A stretch of 42,233 nt of DNA from Profundicola sp964553105 (GTDB taxonomy: Bacteria; Bacteroidota; Bacteroidia; Flavobacteriales; Weeksellaceae), in NCBI GenBank assembly GCA_964553105.1, contig CAZKJO010000019.1, positions 1 to 42,233 on the forward strand, given 5' to 3'. Below the pieces are notes generated by a model. The model saw only the letters and a program-made list of their open reading frames with translations, was not told where the DNA came from and made no database searches. Below, in pieces: positions 24,028 through 34,401 of this stretch. A program made the translations under genes and the position numbers. Positions within the stretch are counted from its first letter, which is position 1. The number at the start of each line of letters is the position of its first letter.

Positions 24028-25257
24028 ATGCTATATCACCTTTTAGAATACTTAAATACTTATTTTGATATTCCTGGTATCAATATGATGCGCTCTACGA
24101 CATTTCGTGCAGCCATTACGGTGATTACCTCTTTGTTGATTGCTTTAATTTTTGGAAAAAGAATGATTAACTATTTGCGTAAAATGCAATATGGAGAAAT
24201 CGTTCGTGATTTAGGCCTAGCAGGTCAAAAAGAAAAAGAAGGAACGCCAACGATGGGTGGATTGATTATTATCATTTCTACCATTGTTCCTGTTTTATTA
24301 TTTGCTAAATTAAACAACATTTATATCATCATCCTTTTAATCTCCACCGTTTGGATGGGAATTATCGGATTTTTAGATGATTATTTAAAATATTATCGCA
24401 AAAATAAAGATGGATTAGCGGGTAAATTCAAGGTATTAGGTCAAGTAGGCTTAGGTGTTATAGTGGGAAGCATTATGTATTTCAATGATAATGTAACCAT
24501 TAGAGAAAAAATTGAAAATCCTATTAATACAACCGAGAGAGTAAGCTCAAATGAATTATTCAAACCTGCAGCTCAATCGAACAAAACAACCATTCCATTT
24601 TTCAAGAATAACGAGCTAAACTATGACTCTCTTTTATTTTGGATGGAACCAGAAGAGGCTGCCAAATATGCTTGGCTTATTTTTATTCCAATTGTAATTT
24701 TTATCATTACAGCAGTTTCCAATGGAGCAAATCTTACGGACGGAATAGACGGTCTCGCCGCAGGATCCTCTGTAATTATAGTAGGAGCTTTGGCCCTTTT
24801 TGCATGGGTTTCGGGTAACTTCATTTTCGCAAACTACCTCAACATTATGTACATCCCAAATGCGGAAGAGGTCATGATATTTTCGGGAGCATTTATCGGT
24901 GCATTGATTGGATTTTTATGGTATAATACCTACCCTGCACAGATATTTATGGGTGATACAGGTAGTTTAACCATCGGAGGCTTGATTGCTGTTATAGCAA
25001 TTATCGTTCGCAAGGAGCTTTTATTACCGATTCTATGTGGAATTTTTGTAGCCGAGAGCTTATCGGTTATGATGCAGGTATCCTACTTTAAATACACGAA
25101 AAAGAAATTGGGTGAAGGCAAGCGTATTTTCTTAATGTCACCATTACATCATCATTTTCAATTACAAAAATATCACGAAAGCAAGATTGTGAATCGATTT
25201 TTAATCGTTGGATTTATGCTTGCCATTTTAGCCATTATAACCCTTAAAATCAGATAA
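24028..25257 (+). CDS. mraY: Phospho-MurNAc-pentapeptide translocase MraY
   Basis: 409 aa polytopic membrane enzyme that makes lipid I from UDP-MurNAc-pentapeptide and undecaprenyl phosphate. Motifs GTPTMGGLIII, GFLDDYLK (the catalytic DD), NGANLTDGIDGLAAG, and MGDTGSL, plus SPLHHHFQ near the end, are all conserved. It is about 45 residues longer than E. coli MraY because of an extra soluble segment at about residues 155-200, which I recall as common in Bacteroidota. Directly abuts murD. Confidence 0.98.
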   Translation: MLYHLLEYLNTYFDIPGINMMRSTTFRAAITVITSLLIALIFGKRMINYLRKMQYGEIVRDLGLAGQKEKEGTPTMGGLIIIISTIVPVLLFAKLNNIYIIILLISTVWMGIIGFLDDYLKYYRKNKDGLAGKFKVLGQVGLGVIVGSIMYFNDNVTIREKIENPINTTERVSSNELFKPAAQSNKTTIPFFKNNELNYDSLLFWMEPEEAAKYAWLIFIPIVIFIITAVSNGANLTDGIDGLAAGSSVIIVGALALFAWVSGNFIFANYLNIMYIPNAEEVMIFSGAFIGALIGFLWYNTYPAQIFMGDTGSLTIGGLIAVIAIIVRKELLLPILCGIFVAESLSVMMQVSYFKYTKKKLGEGKRIFLMSPLHHHFQLQKYHESKIVNRFLIVGFMLAILAIITLKIR

Positions 25258-26592
25258 TTGAAAGAACGAGTTATCATATTAGGAGGAGGCGAAAGCGGTA
25301 CTGGTGCAGCCTTATTGGCGCAGCAGCAAGGCTATGATGTATTCTTATCTGATTTCGGCAAGTTGAAGGAATCACATGTTGAAGCATTAAAACAAAATGG
25401 GATTGATTTCGAATCAGGAAGCCACACAACTGACAAGATTCTAAACGCTGATTGGATTATTAAAAGCCCTGGAATCCCAAAGAAGGCAGCTATTATTAAT
25501 CAAATTAAAAAAGCTGGAATCCCAATTATCTCAGAAATAGAATTTGCATCTAAGTTCACTGATAAAAAGATTATTGCAATTACAGGAAGTAATGGTAAAA
25601 CCACTACCACAAGTTTAATCGCATTTATGCTCGAAAGAGCCAATTTGAAGGTGGGACTTGGTGGCAACATTGGACATTCATTCGCTAAAATGGTGATGAA
25701 TGATCAAGACTTCGACTTATATGTCTTGGAGTTGAGTAGTTTTCAATTAGACGATATCGACACATTTAAACCTTATGTATCGATTCTATTGAACATTACA
25801 CCAGATCATTTAGACGAGTATGACTATGACATTAAAAAATATGGTCAAGCGAAATTAAGAATCGCTAAAAATCAAACAGAAGAAGATTATTTCATCTACA
25901 ATGCCGATGATGAAATTATCTCTGAACTATTGAAAGAAAACAACATTAAAGCCCAAAAACTAGGCTTTTCATTAACAGACGAAAAACAAGCGGCATTTGC
26001 CAACGACATAAACTTTAACATTAATTATCCAGATAAATTTAATATGACGGTAGAGGAATTAGCATTAAACGGTAAGCATAATGTTTCCAATTCATTAGCA
26101 GCAGCCATGAATGGTAATATTTTGAAATTGAGAAAGAGTATTATCAAGGATAGCTTGATGGAATTTGATGCTGTAGAGCATAGATTAGAATCAGTAATTA
26201 GCGTACATGGAATTGAATTCATCAATGATTCAAAAGCCACCAACGTTAACTCTGTATTCTATGCTTTGCAAAGCATGAAAACACCAACCATTTGGATTGT
26301 TGGTGGAAAAGACAAAGGAAACAACTATGAGGAGTTGATTCCTATGGTTAAAAAGAAAGTAAAAGCAATCGTTTGTCTAGGTTTAGACAACAGCAAAATT
26401 GTTGAAACATTTTCACCATTTGTTGATCAAATCATTGAAACCAACAACATGAAAGATGCTGTAAATACAGCTTATCTTTTAGGTAAAAACGGAGAAACTG
26501 TATTGCTATCTCCTGCTTGTGCAAGTTTTGATTTATTTGAAAGCTACGAGCACAGAGGAAAATTATTTAAAGAAGAAGTACATAAACTATAG
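25258..26592 (+). CDS. murD: UDP-MurNAc-L-alanine:D-glutamate ligase MurD
   Basis: 444 aa. The N-terminal Rossmann-type UDP-binding domain (RVIILGGGESGTGAALLA), central ATPase with ITGSNGKTTTTSLI, and NDSKATN and VGGKDKG segments fit MurD. It adds D-Glu to UDP-MurNAc-L-Ala. The start is TTG at 25258, immediately after the mraY stop codon; no ATG lies before the essential N-terminal motif, so TTG is well supported. Confidence 0.97.
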   Translation: MKERVIILGGGESGTGAALLAQQQGYDVFLSDFGKLKESHVEALKQNGIDFESGSHTTDKILNADWIIKSPGIPKKAAIINQIKKAGIPIISEIEFASKFTDKKIIAITGSNGKTTTTSLIAFMLERANLKVGLGGNIGHSFAKMVMNDQDFDLYVLELSSFQLDDIDTFKPYVSILLNITPDHLDEYDYDIKKYGQAKLRIAKNQTEEDYFIYNADDEIISELLKENNIKAQKLGFSLTDEKQAAFANDINFNINYPDKFNMTVEELALNGKHNVSNSLAAAMNGNILKLRKSIIKDSLMEFDAVEHRLESVISVHGIEFINDSKATNVNSVFYALQSMKTPTIWIVGGKDKGNNYEELIPMVKKKVKAIVCLGLDNSKIVETFSPFVDQIIETNNMKDAVNTAYLLGKNGETVLLSPACASFDLFESYEHRGKLFKEEVHKL

Positions 26593-26594
26593 TC

Positions 26595-27794
26595 GTGAAA
26601 AACTTTTTTCAGAAAATATTAGTCGGAGATAAATATCTAATAGCATTCATCATGTTATTGGCCATATTCTCCTTGTTACCTGGTTTCTCGGCCAGTTCTA
26701 GTATTGAGTATGCCGCTCAAACAGGAACTGTATTTGGGCAATTCGGAAAACAATTGGCGTTTCTAATCATAGGACTGGCCATACTATTTTCTGTTCAAGT
26801 AGTCGATTATAAATACATAGGCGGAATGGCTGTAATTGCTCTTCCAATTGTTGTAATATTATTAGTTTGGACGCTCCTCCAAAACAATTCAATTGATGGT
26901 GCTAATGCATCTCGTTGGTTAAAAATACCAGGCATACCGCTCACCATACAGACCTCTACCTTTGCCGGACTTGTGTTAATGATCTATGTTGCGCGGTACT
27001 GCACCATCATTCGAGATAAGAAAGTTACTTTCCTAGAAACATTGATTTGGGTGTTAGTACCTGTATTTGCAGTTGTTGGATTGATTTTCCCAGCCAACGG
27101 CTCCACCGCCATCATCTTATTCACGATGGTTATGATGATGTTATTTATTGGAGGTTATCCTTTTAAATATTTATTGGTGATTGGTGGAGTCATACTATTC
27201 TGCGGTTCCTTATTTGTATGGGGGGCATTAAAATATGGTGATGACATGCCGAATACGCGTGTACATACCTGGAAAAACCGAATCGAGAGATATGTCGATC
27301 CATCAGATAACAGTATAGAAGAATGGCAAGAAACCAATGCCAAAGCTGCTATTGTAGAAGGTGGCCAATTCGGAAAAGGACCTGGGAAAAGCGCTATTAA
27401 GCATACCTTACCCCAAGCTTCCTCAGATTTTATATATGCTGTAATTGTAGAAGAATATGGCGCTATTGGTGGCATTGCTTTAATATTTATATTCTTAATG
27501 ATTCTATTTAGGATCATGGTAATCGCCACAAAAGTCCATACCTACTTTGGGTCCCTGTTAGTGATTGCCGTAGGAATACCTATCATTTTCCAAGCTGTAA
27601 TTAATATGGGTGTTGCCGTAGGATTATTCCCAACAACAGGACAACCATTACCTATGATTAGCTTTGGAGGTACTTCCCTATGGATTACCTGCCTTGCATT
27701 AGGAATTATATTAAGCGTAAGTAGCCAAATTAAAACAAAAGAAGAATTAGAAACCAAAAAAATAAGTGAAGAAGTCATCCAAGATATCGCCTAA
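26595..27794 (+). CDS. ftsW: SEDS-family peptidoglycan polymerase FtsW
   Basis: 399 aa multi-pass membrane protein of the SEDS family (FtsW/RodA/SpoVE); with FtsI it builds septal glycan strands from lipid II. About ten hydrophobic segments, the hallmark loop near TTGQPLPMISFGGTS, and a catalytic-aspartate region around SSDFIYAVIVEEYG are visible. Starts with GTG two bases after murD. Location next to ftsI, murG and ftsQ favours FtsW over RodA. Overlaps murG by 29 bases. Confidence 0.96.
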   Translation: MKNFFQKILVGDKYLIAFIMLLAIFSLLPGFSASSSIEYAAQTGTVFGQFGKQLAFLIIGLAILFSVQVVDYKYIGGMAVIALPIVVILLVWTLLQNNSIDGANASRWLKIPGIPLTIQTSTFAGLVLMIYVARYCTIIRDKKVTFLETLIWVLVPVFAVVGLIFPANGSTAIILFTMVMMMLFIGGYPFKYLLVIGGVILFCGSLFVWGALKYGDDMPNTRVHTWKNRIERYVDPSDNSIEEWQETNAKAAIVEGGQFGKGPGKSAIKHTLPQASSDFIYAVIVEEYGAIGGIALIFIFLMILFRIMVIATKVHTYFGSLLVIAVGIPIIFQAVINMGVAVGLFPTTGQPLPMISFGGTSLWITCLALGIILSVSSQIKTKEELETKKISEEVIQDIA

Positions 27795-28884
27795 AATTAT
27801 CCTAAGTGGAGGAGGTACGGGTGGACACATCTACCCTGCCATTGCTATTGCGAACGAAATTAAATCTCGTTTTCCGCAAGCGGATATCTTATTTGTTGGT
27901 GCTAAGGATAAAATGGAAATGGAGAAAGTTCCAAAAGCTGGTTATCCTATCAAAGGTCTATGGATTTCTGGAATCCAGAGAAAAAACATGTTAGCCAATG
28001 CTTCTTTCCCATTTAAGTTAATTGATAGTGTTTGGAAATCTAGAAAGATTGTCAATGAGTTTAAACCAGATATTGCCATAGGGACAGGCGGATTCGCGAG
28101 CGGACCTATGATGTATGCTGCGGCGCAAAAAGGAGTTCCAATTTTAATTCAAGAACAAAATTCTTTTCCAGGCATTACAAATAAATTATTGAAGAATAAA
28201 GCTTTCGCTATTTGTACAGCTTATGATAATATGGGTAATTATTTTCCAAAAGATAAAATTCATCATACAGGAAATCCCATTAGATCGGAACTATTCACCA
28301 ATTTACCAGAACAGAAAGCTGCTAAAGAGAAACTAGGTTTAAATCCGAATAAACCATTAATTCTATCCGTAGGTGGCTCTTTGGGGTCAAGAACATTAAA
28401 TAATACCTGGACCAAAGCTGTTCAGCAGATTATCGACACAGATATTCAGCTGCTTTGGCAAACGGGAAAATTAGAGTGGAATAAGATTAATTCAAATCAG
28501 GAATTAAAACATGAATTAATCCAAGCTACAGAGTTTATTTATGAGATGAATCAAGCCTATGCAGCAGCTGATGTTATTGTTTCACGAGCTGGTGCTATGG
28601 CAATATCGGAGCTAACACTTATTGGAAAGCCGACTATTTTGGTTCCTTTCCCATATGCAGCAGAGGATCATCAAACCAAAAATGCAGAAAGTTTAGTAAA
28701 TGCTGAAGCAGCTTTGATGATTAAGGACAAAGATGCAGAAGAAAAGTTACCACAAGCAGCCATCAACTTAGTGCAAGATGTTGAAGCACAAAAGAACTTG
28801 ATGGTAAATTTGAAAAGATTAGCCAAACCAAACGCTACCAAAGACATTGTAGATTTAATCCAAGCTAAATTAAATGAATATTAA
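27766..28884 (+). CDS. murG: Lipid II synthase MurG
   Basis: 372 aa GT28 glycosyltransferase that adds GlcNAc to lipid I on the inner face of the membrane. SGGGTGGHIYPAIAIA at the N-terminus, EQNSFPGITNKLL, and the nucleotide-sugar motif SRAGAMAISELTLIGKPTI...PFPYAAEDHQTKNA near residues 270-305 are intact. The start is GTG at 27766, inside the ftsW reading frame; no ATG occurs before the GGGTGGH loop. Confidence 0.97.
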   Translation: MKKSSKISPKIILSGGGTGGHIYPAIAIANEIKSRFPQADILFVGAKDKMEMEKVPKAGYPIKGLWISGIQRKNMLANASFPFKLIDSVWKSRKIVNEFKPDIAIGTGGFASGPMMYAAAQKGVPILIQEQNSFPGITNKLLKNKAFAICTAYDNMGNYFPKDKIHHTGNPIRSELFTNLPEQKAAKEKLGLNPNKPLILSVGGSLGSRTLNNTWTKAVQQIIDTDIQLLWQTGKLEWNKINSNQELKHELIQATEFIYEMNQAYAAADVIVSRAGAMAISELTLIGKPTILVPFPYAAEDHQTKNAESLVNAEAALMIKDKDAEEKLPQAAINLVQDVEAQKNLMVNLKRLAKPNATKDIVDLIQAKLNEY

Positions 28885-30220
28885 GAACTATACATATTAT
28901 TATTTCATCGGAATCGGTGGCATAGGCATGAGTGCTTTGGCTCGCTATTTCAAACTGATGGGCAAAAATGTTTTGGGATACGATAAAACCCAAACCAAAT
29001 TGACCGAGAAGTTGATGGAAGAAGGTATGCCTATTCATTTTACAGACAATGTCGAAAATATTCCTTCAGAAATCATCAAAGAAAATACGCTTGTCATCTA
29101 TACACCTGCCGTTTTTAAAACACATTCCGAACTCGTTTATTTCCAAGAAAATGGATTTAATGTATTTAAACGTTCAGAGGTTTTAGGTTTAATTACAAAA
29201 TCTACCACTTGTTTAGCGGTTGCCGGAACTCACGGTAAAACAACCACATCTAGCCTATTAGGGCATATTCTTAAGGTTGCAGATTTAAAATCTACCGCAT
29301 TTGTGGGTGGAATTGTTGAAAATTATAATTCAAATATGATTTTCAATGGAGATGAAATTTCTGTGGTGGAAGCAGATGAATTCGATCGTTCTTTCTTAAG
29401 GCTAAGCCCAGACATTGCTTGTATTACTTCTATGGATGCCGATCATCTTGATATTTATGGTAAAAAAGAAGAGTTAGAAAAAAGCTTTAAGGAGTTTGGT
29501 AATATAGTTTCACAAAAATTATTTGTACAGAAAGATATTGATATTCCCAATGCATTGAAATATGCCGTGGAAGAAGAAGCTGATTACTATGCGGATAACA
29601 TTCAGTTAGAAGATGGGTTTTTCACTTTTGATTTGACTTATCCAAACGGGAAAATCAATCATATTAAAATGACGCTTCCAGGTAGACATAATATTGAAAA
29701 TGCTGTAGCTGCAATTGCCATGTCAATGGAAATAGGTGTTACGGAAGAGCAAATTAAAGAGGCCTTGGCTTCCTTTAAAGGAATTAAAAGAAGATTTAGT
29801 CGCCATGTTGCCGCAAATGGAAAGGTGATTATAGATGATTATGCACACCACCCTACAGAATTAAATGCTATCATTCGTGCTACTAAAAACTTCTATCCAA
29901 ATAAATCTATTTTAGGAATTTTTCAACCACATCTTTTTAGTAGAACCAGAGATTTTGCAGATGATTTCGCTCAAAGCTTGTCTAAACTAGAGAATTTAAT
30001 ATTAATCGACATCTACCCTGCTAGAGAAGAGCCTATAAATGGTGTAACATCGGATTGGTTAGCAGATAAAATTGAAAAAATCAACGGAAATCGCCCTGTT
30101 GTAGTTTCCTTAGAAAATGCCTATAATAAAATTCTAGCGCATTCAACAGATATAATTCTTTTGATGGGCGCTGGAAATATTGATACATTATACGAACCGC
30201 TTAAAACCAATTTCGCATGA
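28874..30220 (+). CDS. murC: UDP-MurNAc:L-alanine ligase MurC
   Basis: 448 aa first Mur ligase. N-terminal UDP-binding FIGIGGIGMSALARY, ATP-binding VAGTHGKTTTSSLLGH near residue 117, EADEFDRSFL, and DDYAHHPTEL in the C-terminal domain are present. Order murG-murC-ftsQ is the usual one. Overlaps murG by 11 and ftsQ by 4 bases. Confidence 0.98.
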   Translation: MNIKNYTYYYFIGIGGIGMSALARYFKLMGKNVLGYDKTQTKLTEKLMEEGMPIHFTDNVENIPSEIIKENTLVIYTPAVFKTHSELVYFQENGFNVFKRSEVLGLITKSTTCLAVAGTHGKTTTSSLLGHILKVADLKSTAFVGGIVENYNSNMIFNGDEISVVEADEFDRSFLRLSPDIACITSMDADHLDIYGKKEELEKSFKEFGNIVSQKLFVQKDIDIPNALKYAVEEEADYYADNIQLEDGFFTFDLTYPNGKINHIKMTLPGRHNIENAVAAIAMSMEIGVTEEQIKEALASFKGIKRRFSRHVAANGKVIIDDYAHHPTELNAIIRATKNFYPNKSILGIFQPHLFSRTRDFADDFAQSLSKLENLILIDIYPAREEPINGVTSDWLADKIEKINGNRPVVVSLENAYNKILAHSTDIILLMGAGNIDTLYEPLKTNFA

Positions 30221-30939
30221 AAAGGAAGTGGATCTTATTAAAAATAACATTGCTATTAGCAGGTTTGATATTTCTATTGGCGTTTACGAATAAAAAATAC
30301 CAACTGAGAGAGGTACATACGGTTAAGAAAATGATTGATTATGCTCAGGGCAATCATTTCATTACCGAAAAGATTGTGGATTCCATTTTAAAGAAAGCTC
30401 ATCCCGATTACCCTCATATGCAAATGAAACGAGTAAACACAAGAGATATGGAATACTTACTCAATAAAGATGAGTATATTTCGTATGCTAATGTTTATTT
30501 AGAAAATGATGGTGTATTACATGCAGAAATAAAACAACAGATTCCAGTTCTTCGTGTGCATAATGGCGAAGAAGAATACTATATCACAGACCGCAGCAAG
30601 AAACTTCCTTTATCTAAAGAGTTTTCTGCAAAAGTTTTAATTGCAGATGGAGAAATCGATATTAATGACTATAAAGGTCTAGTAGAATTAGTACAAACCA
30701 TAAATGAGGATAACTTGTTGAAAAACCTCATAGCTGGAATACGCAAAGAGAGAGAAAATTCTTTTATTTTGTTTGTTGACGATGGAGATTATATCCTAGA
30801 GTTAGGAGAGCTCGAAAATCTTAAAACAAAATTGGAGAATTTTAAGGTATTTCACACCGAGTATGTGCAGAAGTCGGCTGATATACCTTATAAGAAATTT
30901 AATTTAAGATTTAATAACCAAATAGTTGCAACCAAATAA
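30217..30939 (+). CDS. ftsQ: Cell division protein FtsQ-like
   Basis: 240 aa bitopic membrane protein: basic N-terminus, one membrane segment (about residues 5-22), then a periplasmic POTRA/FtsQ-type region with the phrase VYLENDGVLHAEIKQQIPVLRV typical of FtsQ/DivIB. Sequence conservation is low in this family, so identification leans on topology and position between murC and ftsA. Its stop is one base before ftsA. Confidence 0.9.
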   Translation: MKRKWILLKITLLLAGLIFLLAFTNKKYQLREVHTVKKMIDYAQGNHFITEKIVDSILKKAHPDYPHMQMKRVNTRDMEYLLNKDEYISYANVYLENDGVLHAEIKQQIPVLRVHNGEEEYYITDRSKKLPLSKEFSAKVLIADGEIDINDYKGLVELVQTINEDNLLKNLIAGIRKERENSFILFVDDGDYILELGELENLKTKLENFKVFHTEYVQKSADIPYKKFNLRFNNQIVATK

Positions 30940-30940
30940 T

Positions 30941-32362
30941 ATGAAATCACAGAAAAGTAACATAGCAGTAGGATTAGACATAGGAACTACGAAAATCGTA
31001 GCCATGGTCGGTCGTAAAAACGAACATGGAAAACTAGAAATTTTGGGTGTTGGACGCGCAAAATCACTAGGTGTTCATCGTGGAGTAGTTAATAATATTA
31101 CTCAAACCATCAACTCAATCAAAGAAGCCGTGGCTCAAGCTGAGGCTGATTCAGGTTACAAGATTAAAGATGTGACCGTTGGGATAGCAGGTCAACATAT
31201 TCGCAGTTTGCAACATAGCGACTATATTACAAGAAATAATTTTGAGGAAGTCATTGACGAAAATGACCTTAAAAAGTTAATTCAACAAGTCTATAAATTG
31301 GTTATGCTTCCTGGTGAAGAGATTATTCATGTTTTGCCACAAGAGTTTAAAGTGGATAGCGAAGGCGAAATCACTGAACCTATGGGAATGTATGGCAGCA
31401 GATTAGAAGCCAATTTCCATGTAGTTGTTGGACAAATTACTTCTATTAAAAACATTGCTCGATGCGTAAAGAGTGCTGGATTAAATCTAGCGGACATTAC
31501 ACTAGAGCCTATTGCCTCTTCTATGGCTTCATTGAGCCAAGAGGAAAAAGAGGCGGGTGTTGCCTTGGTTGATATTGGAGGCGGAACAACGGACATTGCT
31601 GTTTTCAAAGACAACATCATTCGCCATACTTCTGTTATTCCATTTGGTGGCAATGTGATTTCTGATGATATTAAGACGGGTTGTTCTATTATCGAAAGAC
31701 AAGCCGAGCAATTAAAGGTTAAGTTTGGTTCTGCATGGCCAGGCGAAAACAAAGAATCTGAAATTGTTGCGATTCCAGGTTTAAGAGGACGTGAGCCAAA
31801 AGAAATTTCACTTAAGAAATTAAGTCAAATTATCCATGCACGCGTTCACGAAATCTTAGAGCAAATCCACATGGAGCTTAAGCACTATGGATGTGATGAG
31901 CAAAAGAAAAAATTAATTGCAGGTATTGTATTAACTGGTGGTGGATCTAAATTAAAACATATTAGACAGCTTACGGAGTACATTACAGGTATGGATGCCA
32001 GAATTGGATATTCAAATGAGCATATTGCAGGTGGACAATCTGATTTGATTCAGAGTCCAGAGTTTGCAACAGCTGTTGGGTTAGTTATGAAAGGCATCGA
32101 GAAACAAGAAGATGACGCATTTGAGGAAGAAATTCTGTTACAAGAAGAAATGGCTCGCCAAGCTCCTCCAAAAGTAGAATCTTCTAGACCAGCGCCTACG
32201 CAGGAGTTTAACACCACTGCAGAAACTCCAAAACAACCTGAGCAAACACCAGAGGTGGAAAAGAAAAAGAAAACAAGAGCACAGGAGACCATGAGAACTA
32301 AATCTTCCATTTTCCAGATATGGACAGATAAGTTTATTAAAATGATTAACGAAACCGACTAA
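30941..32362 (+). CDS. ftsA: Cell division protein FtsA
   Basis: 473 aa actin-like ATPase that ties FtsZ filaments to the membrane. Phosphate-1 motif VGLDIGTTKIVAMVG, the 1C domain with VTVGIAGQHIRS, phosphate-2 ALVDIGGGTTDIAVF, and adenosine motif GIVLTGGGSKLKHI are visible. A linker rich in Pro, Glu and Thr (about 410-450) ends in an amphipathic helix SSIFQIWTDKFIKMI, the expected membrane-targeting sequence. The frame opens at TTG 30926, but ATG 30941 gives the natural start. It is 22 bases from ftsZ. Confidence 0.97.
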   Translation: MKSQKSNIAVGLDIGTTKIVAMVGRKNEHGKLEILGVGRAKSLGVHRGVVNNITQTINSIKEAVAQAEADSGYKIKDVTVGIAGQHIRSLQHSDYITRNNFEEVIDENDLKKLIQQVYKLVMLPGEEIIHVLPQEFKVDSEGEITEPMGMYGSRLEANFHVVVGQITSIKNIARCVKSAGLNLADITLEPIASSMASLSQEEKEAGVALVDIGGGTTDIAVFKDNIIRHTSVIPFGGNVISDDIKTGCSIIERQAEQLKVKFGSAWPGENKESEIVAIPGLRGREPKEISLKKLSQIIHARVHEILEQIHMELKHYGCDEQKKKLIAGIVLTGGGSKLKHIRQLTEYITGMDARIGYSNEHIAGGQSDLIQSPEFATAVGLVMKGIEKQEDDAFEEEILLQEEMARQAPPKVESSRPAPTQEFNTTAETPKQPEQTPEVEKKKKTRAQETMRTKSSIFQIWTDKFIKMINETD

Positions 32363-32384
32363 AATATTACAAACAAACTACACT

Positions 32385-34214
32385 ATGGATTTTAATACAA
32401 TAAATTTCGATTTACCAAAGAACAAATCGGCATCTATCAAAGTTATAGGTGTTGGTGGTGGCGGTAGTAATGCCGTTAATTACATGTTCCAACAAGGGAT
32501 AACGGGCGTAGACTTCGTTATATCCAATACTGACAATCAAGCTTTAAATAATTCACCGGTTCCTACCAAAATTCAATTAGGTGCTTCTATTACAGAAGGT
32601 CTTGGAGCTGGCGCCAACCCAGAAATTGGGGAGCAAGCTGCATTGGAGAGTATAGACGATATCAAAAACTTACTAGACACAAATACCAAAATGCTTTTCA
32701 TTACGGCTGGTATGGGTGGAGGTACCGGTACAGGTGCAGCGCCTATTATTGCCAACATTGCAAAAGACATGGGAATTCTTACAGTAGGTATTTGTACAGC
32801 TCCTTTTTACTTTGAAGGTAAAATGCGTGTTGAACAAGCTAAAAAAGGAATTGAAAAATTTAGAAATAGCGTTGATTCTTTAATTATCATTAACAACGAT
32901 AAATTAAGGGAATTATACGGTAACCTAAGTTATAAAACAGGATTTGCTAAAGCAGACGAAATCTTAGCTACCGCAGCAAAAGGAATTGCTGAAGTCATTA
33001 CACACCACTACTCTACCAACATTGATTTGCGCGATGCCAAAACGGTATTGGCAGATAGCGGTACTGCTATAATGGGATCAGCTAGAGCACATGGTGAGCA
33101 AAAAGCCAAAAAAGCTATTGAACTGGCCTTAGATTCTCCTTTATTAAATGATAACAAAATCACAGGTGCAAGAAATGTGTTGTTATTAATCGTTTCTGGT
33201 AATGATGAAGTTACCATGGACGAAATCGGAACCATTAACGATTACATTCAACAAGAAGCTGGTCACAATGCCAACATTATTATGGGTATTGGCGAAGACG
33301 AAGATTTAGGTGATGACATCAGTGTAACTGTTATTGCTACTGGATTCCCAGTTGATCAACAAGACTTTAATGGTAAAGAAGATGAGCAAATTGTTCATGT
33401 TCTAGAAGATGAACCTATCAGTACAACTTTCAAGAAACCAGCTTCTCCAGAAAATAAATTGGAAGAGAAAAAAGCAGCATCAACTCCAGTTGAAAAAACT
33501 GAACCTAAAGAAGTTCAGCCTAAAGTTGAAGAGCCAAGACTTAATTTTGAAGAAGAGGACGAAGATGATATTTTAGATTTTAAATTTAAATCTATGGATG
33601 AAACTCCATCGACTGAAAAGGACAATGGACCATCTTTTAATTTCTCTTTAGATGATGATTTCCAATCTCCATCTAGCCCATCTCAACCAAAAAACAATCC
33701 TAACCCAACTCCAGAAGTTAAAAAGGACAACACCACCCAAGCACAGGCACAAAGTAGTAAATATACCTTGCACACTTTAGAAGATGATTGGGAGGATGAG
33801 TTGGACACTCCTATTTCGGTAAACAAAACTACTGAAGAAGAGGTTGCTGAAGAGCCAAAATTAAATTGGAAGGAAGAAACTCCAAAAATGGACGAGACGC
33901 CAAAAGTGGAGGAAAAACCAGAAGTTGAAGAAAAGCTGATGGATGAGGAAGCATTCGACACTCCTATATCAGCTAATATTAGTCAACAAATTCAAGAACG
34001 TAGAGAGAGATTAAAGAAATTTAATTTCAAGTTCAAGAATAAATTAAATGACTATGATGTAGATGAAGTAGAAAGAATCCCAGCTTATAAACGTAATCAA
34101 ATTGAATTATCTGAACACAAAAGAGAGAAGTCAGGTGGTTACATTATAGATAGAGATACTTCTAATGAAATTAAAATTCGACCAAATAATTTCTTACATG
34201 ACAATGTAGATTAA
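32385..34214 (+). CDS. ftsZ: Cell division GTPase FtsZ
   Basis: 609 aa tubulin homologue that forms the Z-ring. The GTPase core (about residues 15-325) has VGGGGSNAVNYM, tubulin signature GGGTGTGAAP (about 107-116), and the T7-loop aspartate region NIDLRDAKTVL. An acidic linker rich in Glu, Lys, Pro and Thr (about 350-530) makes it much longer than the 380 aa of E. coli FtsZ, with quasi-repeats such as DETPKVEEKPEVEEK. The C-terminus IRPNNFLHDNVD is the conserved Bacteroidota end that should bind FtsA. Followed by a terminator: last gene of the cluster. Confidence 0.99.
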   Translation: MDFNTINFDLPKNKSASIKVIGVGGGGSNAVNYMFQQGITGVDFVISNTDNQALNNSPVPTKIQLGASITEGLGAGANPEIGEQAALESIDDIKNLLDTNTKMLFITAGMGGGTGTGAAPIIANIAKDMGILTVGICTAPFYFEGKMRVEQAKKGIEKFRNSVDSLIIINNDKLRELYGNLSYKTGFAKADEILATAAKGIAEVITHHYSTNIDLRDAKTVLADSGTAIMGSARAHGEQKAKKAIELALDSPLLNDNKITGARNVLLLIVSGNDEVTMDEIGTINDYIQQEAGHNANIIMGIGEDEDLGDDISVTVIATGFPVDQQDFNGKEDEQIVHVLEDEPISTTFKKPASPENKLEEKKAASTPVEKTEPKEVQPKVEEPRLNFEEEDEDDILDFKFKSMDETPSTEKDNGPSFNFSLDDDFQSPSSPSQPKNNPNPTPEVKKDNTTQAQAQSSKYTLHTLEDDWEDELDTPISVNKTTEEEVAEEPKLNWKEETPKMDETPKVEEKPEVEEKLMDEEAFDTPISANISQQIQERRERLKKFNFKFKNKLNDYDVDEVERIPAYKRNQIELSEHKREKSGGYIIDRDTSNEIKIRPNNFLHDNVD

Positions 34215-34247
34215 AATATTACATGAGGACTATGTAGTTTGTTAGAG

Positions 34248-34274
34248 AGGCCACGATTTATTCGTGGCTTTTCT
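34248..34274 (+). terminator. Terminator after ftsZ
   Basis: GCCACGA / TCGTGGC stem with a 5-base loop and a T-rich tail, closing the dcw transcript. Confidence 0.8.
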
Positions 34275-34368
34275 GTTTTTACAATAATATTTCTAGAATA
34301 AGTTTTATGCATTATCTATATAATTAAAATTTAAAAACATAAAACTTTAAATTTCTTTTAAAATGCAA

Positions 34369-34376
34369 TAAATTTG
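34369..34376 (+). promoter_or_regulatory. -7 promoter element for yqeY
   Basis: TAAATTTG, exact TAnnTTTG, 25 bases before the ATG at 34402, showing yqeY is transcribed separately from ftsZ. Confidence 0.55.
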
Positions 34377-34401
34377 AAGCTTAACCTCAAAAATATAAGG
34401 C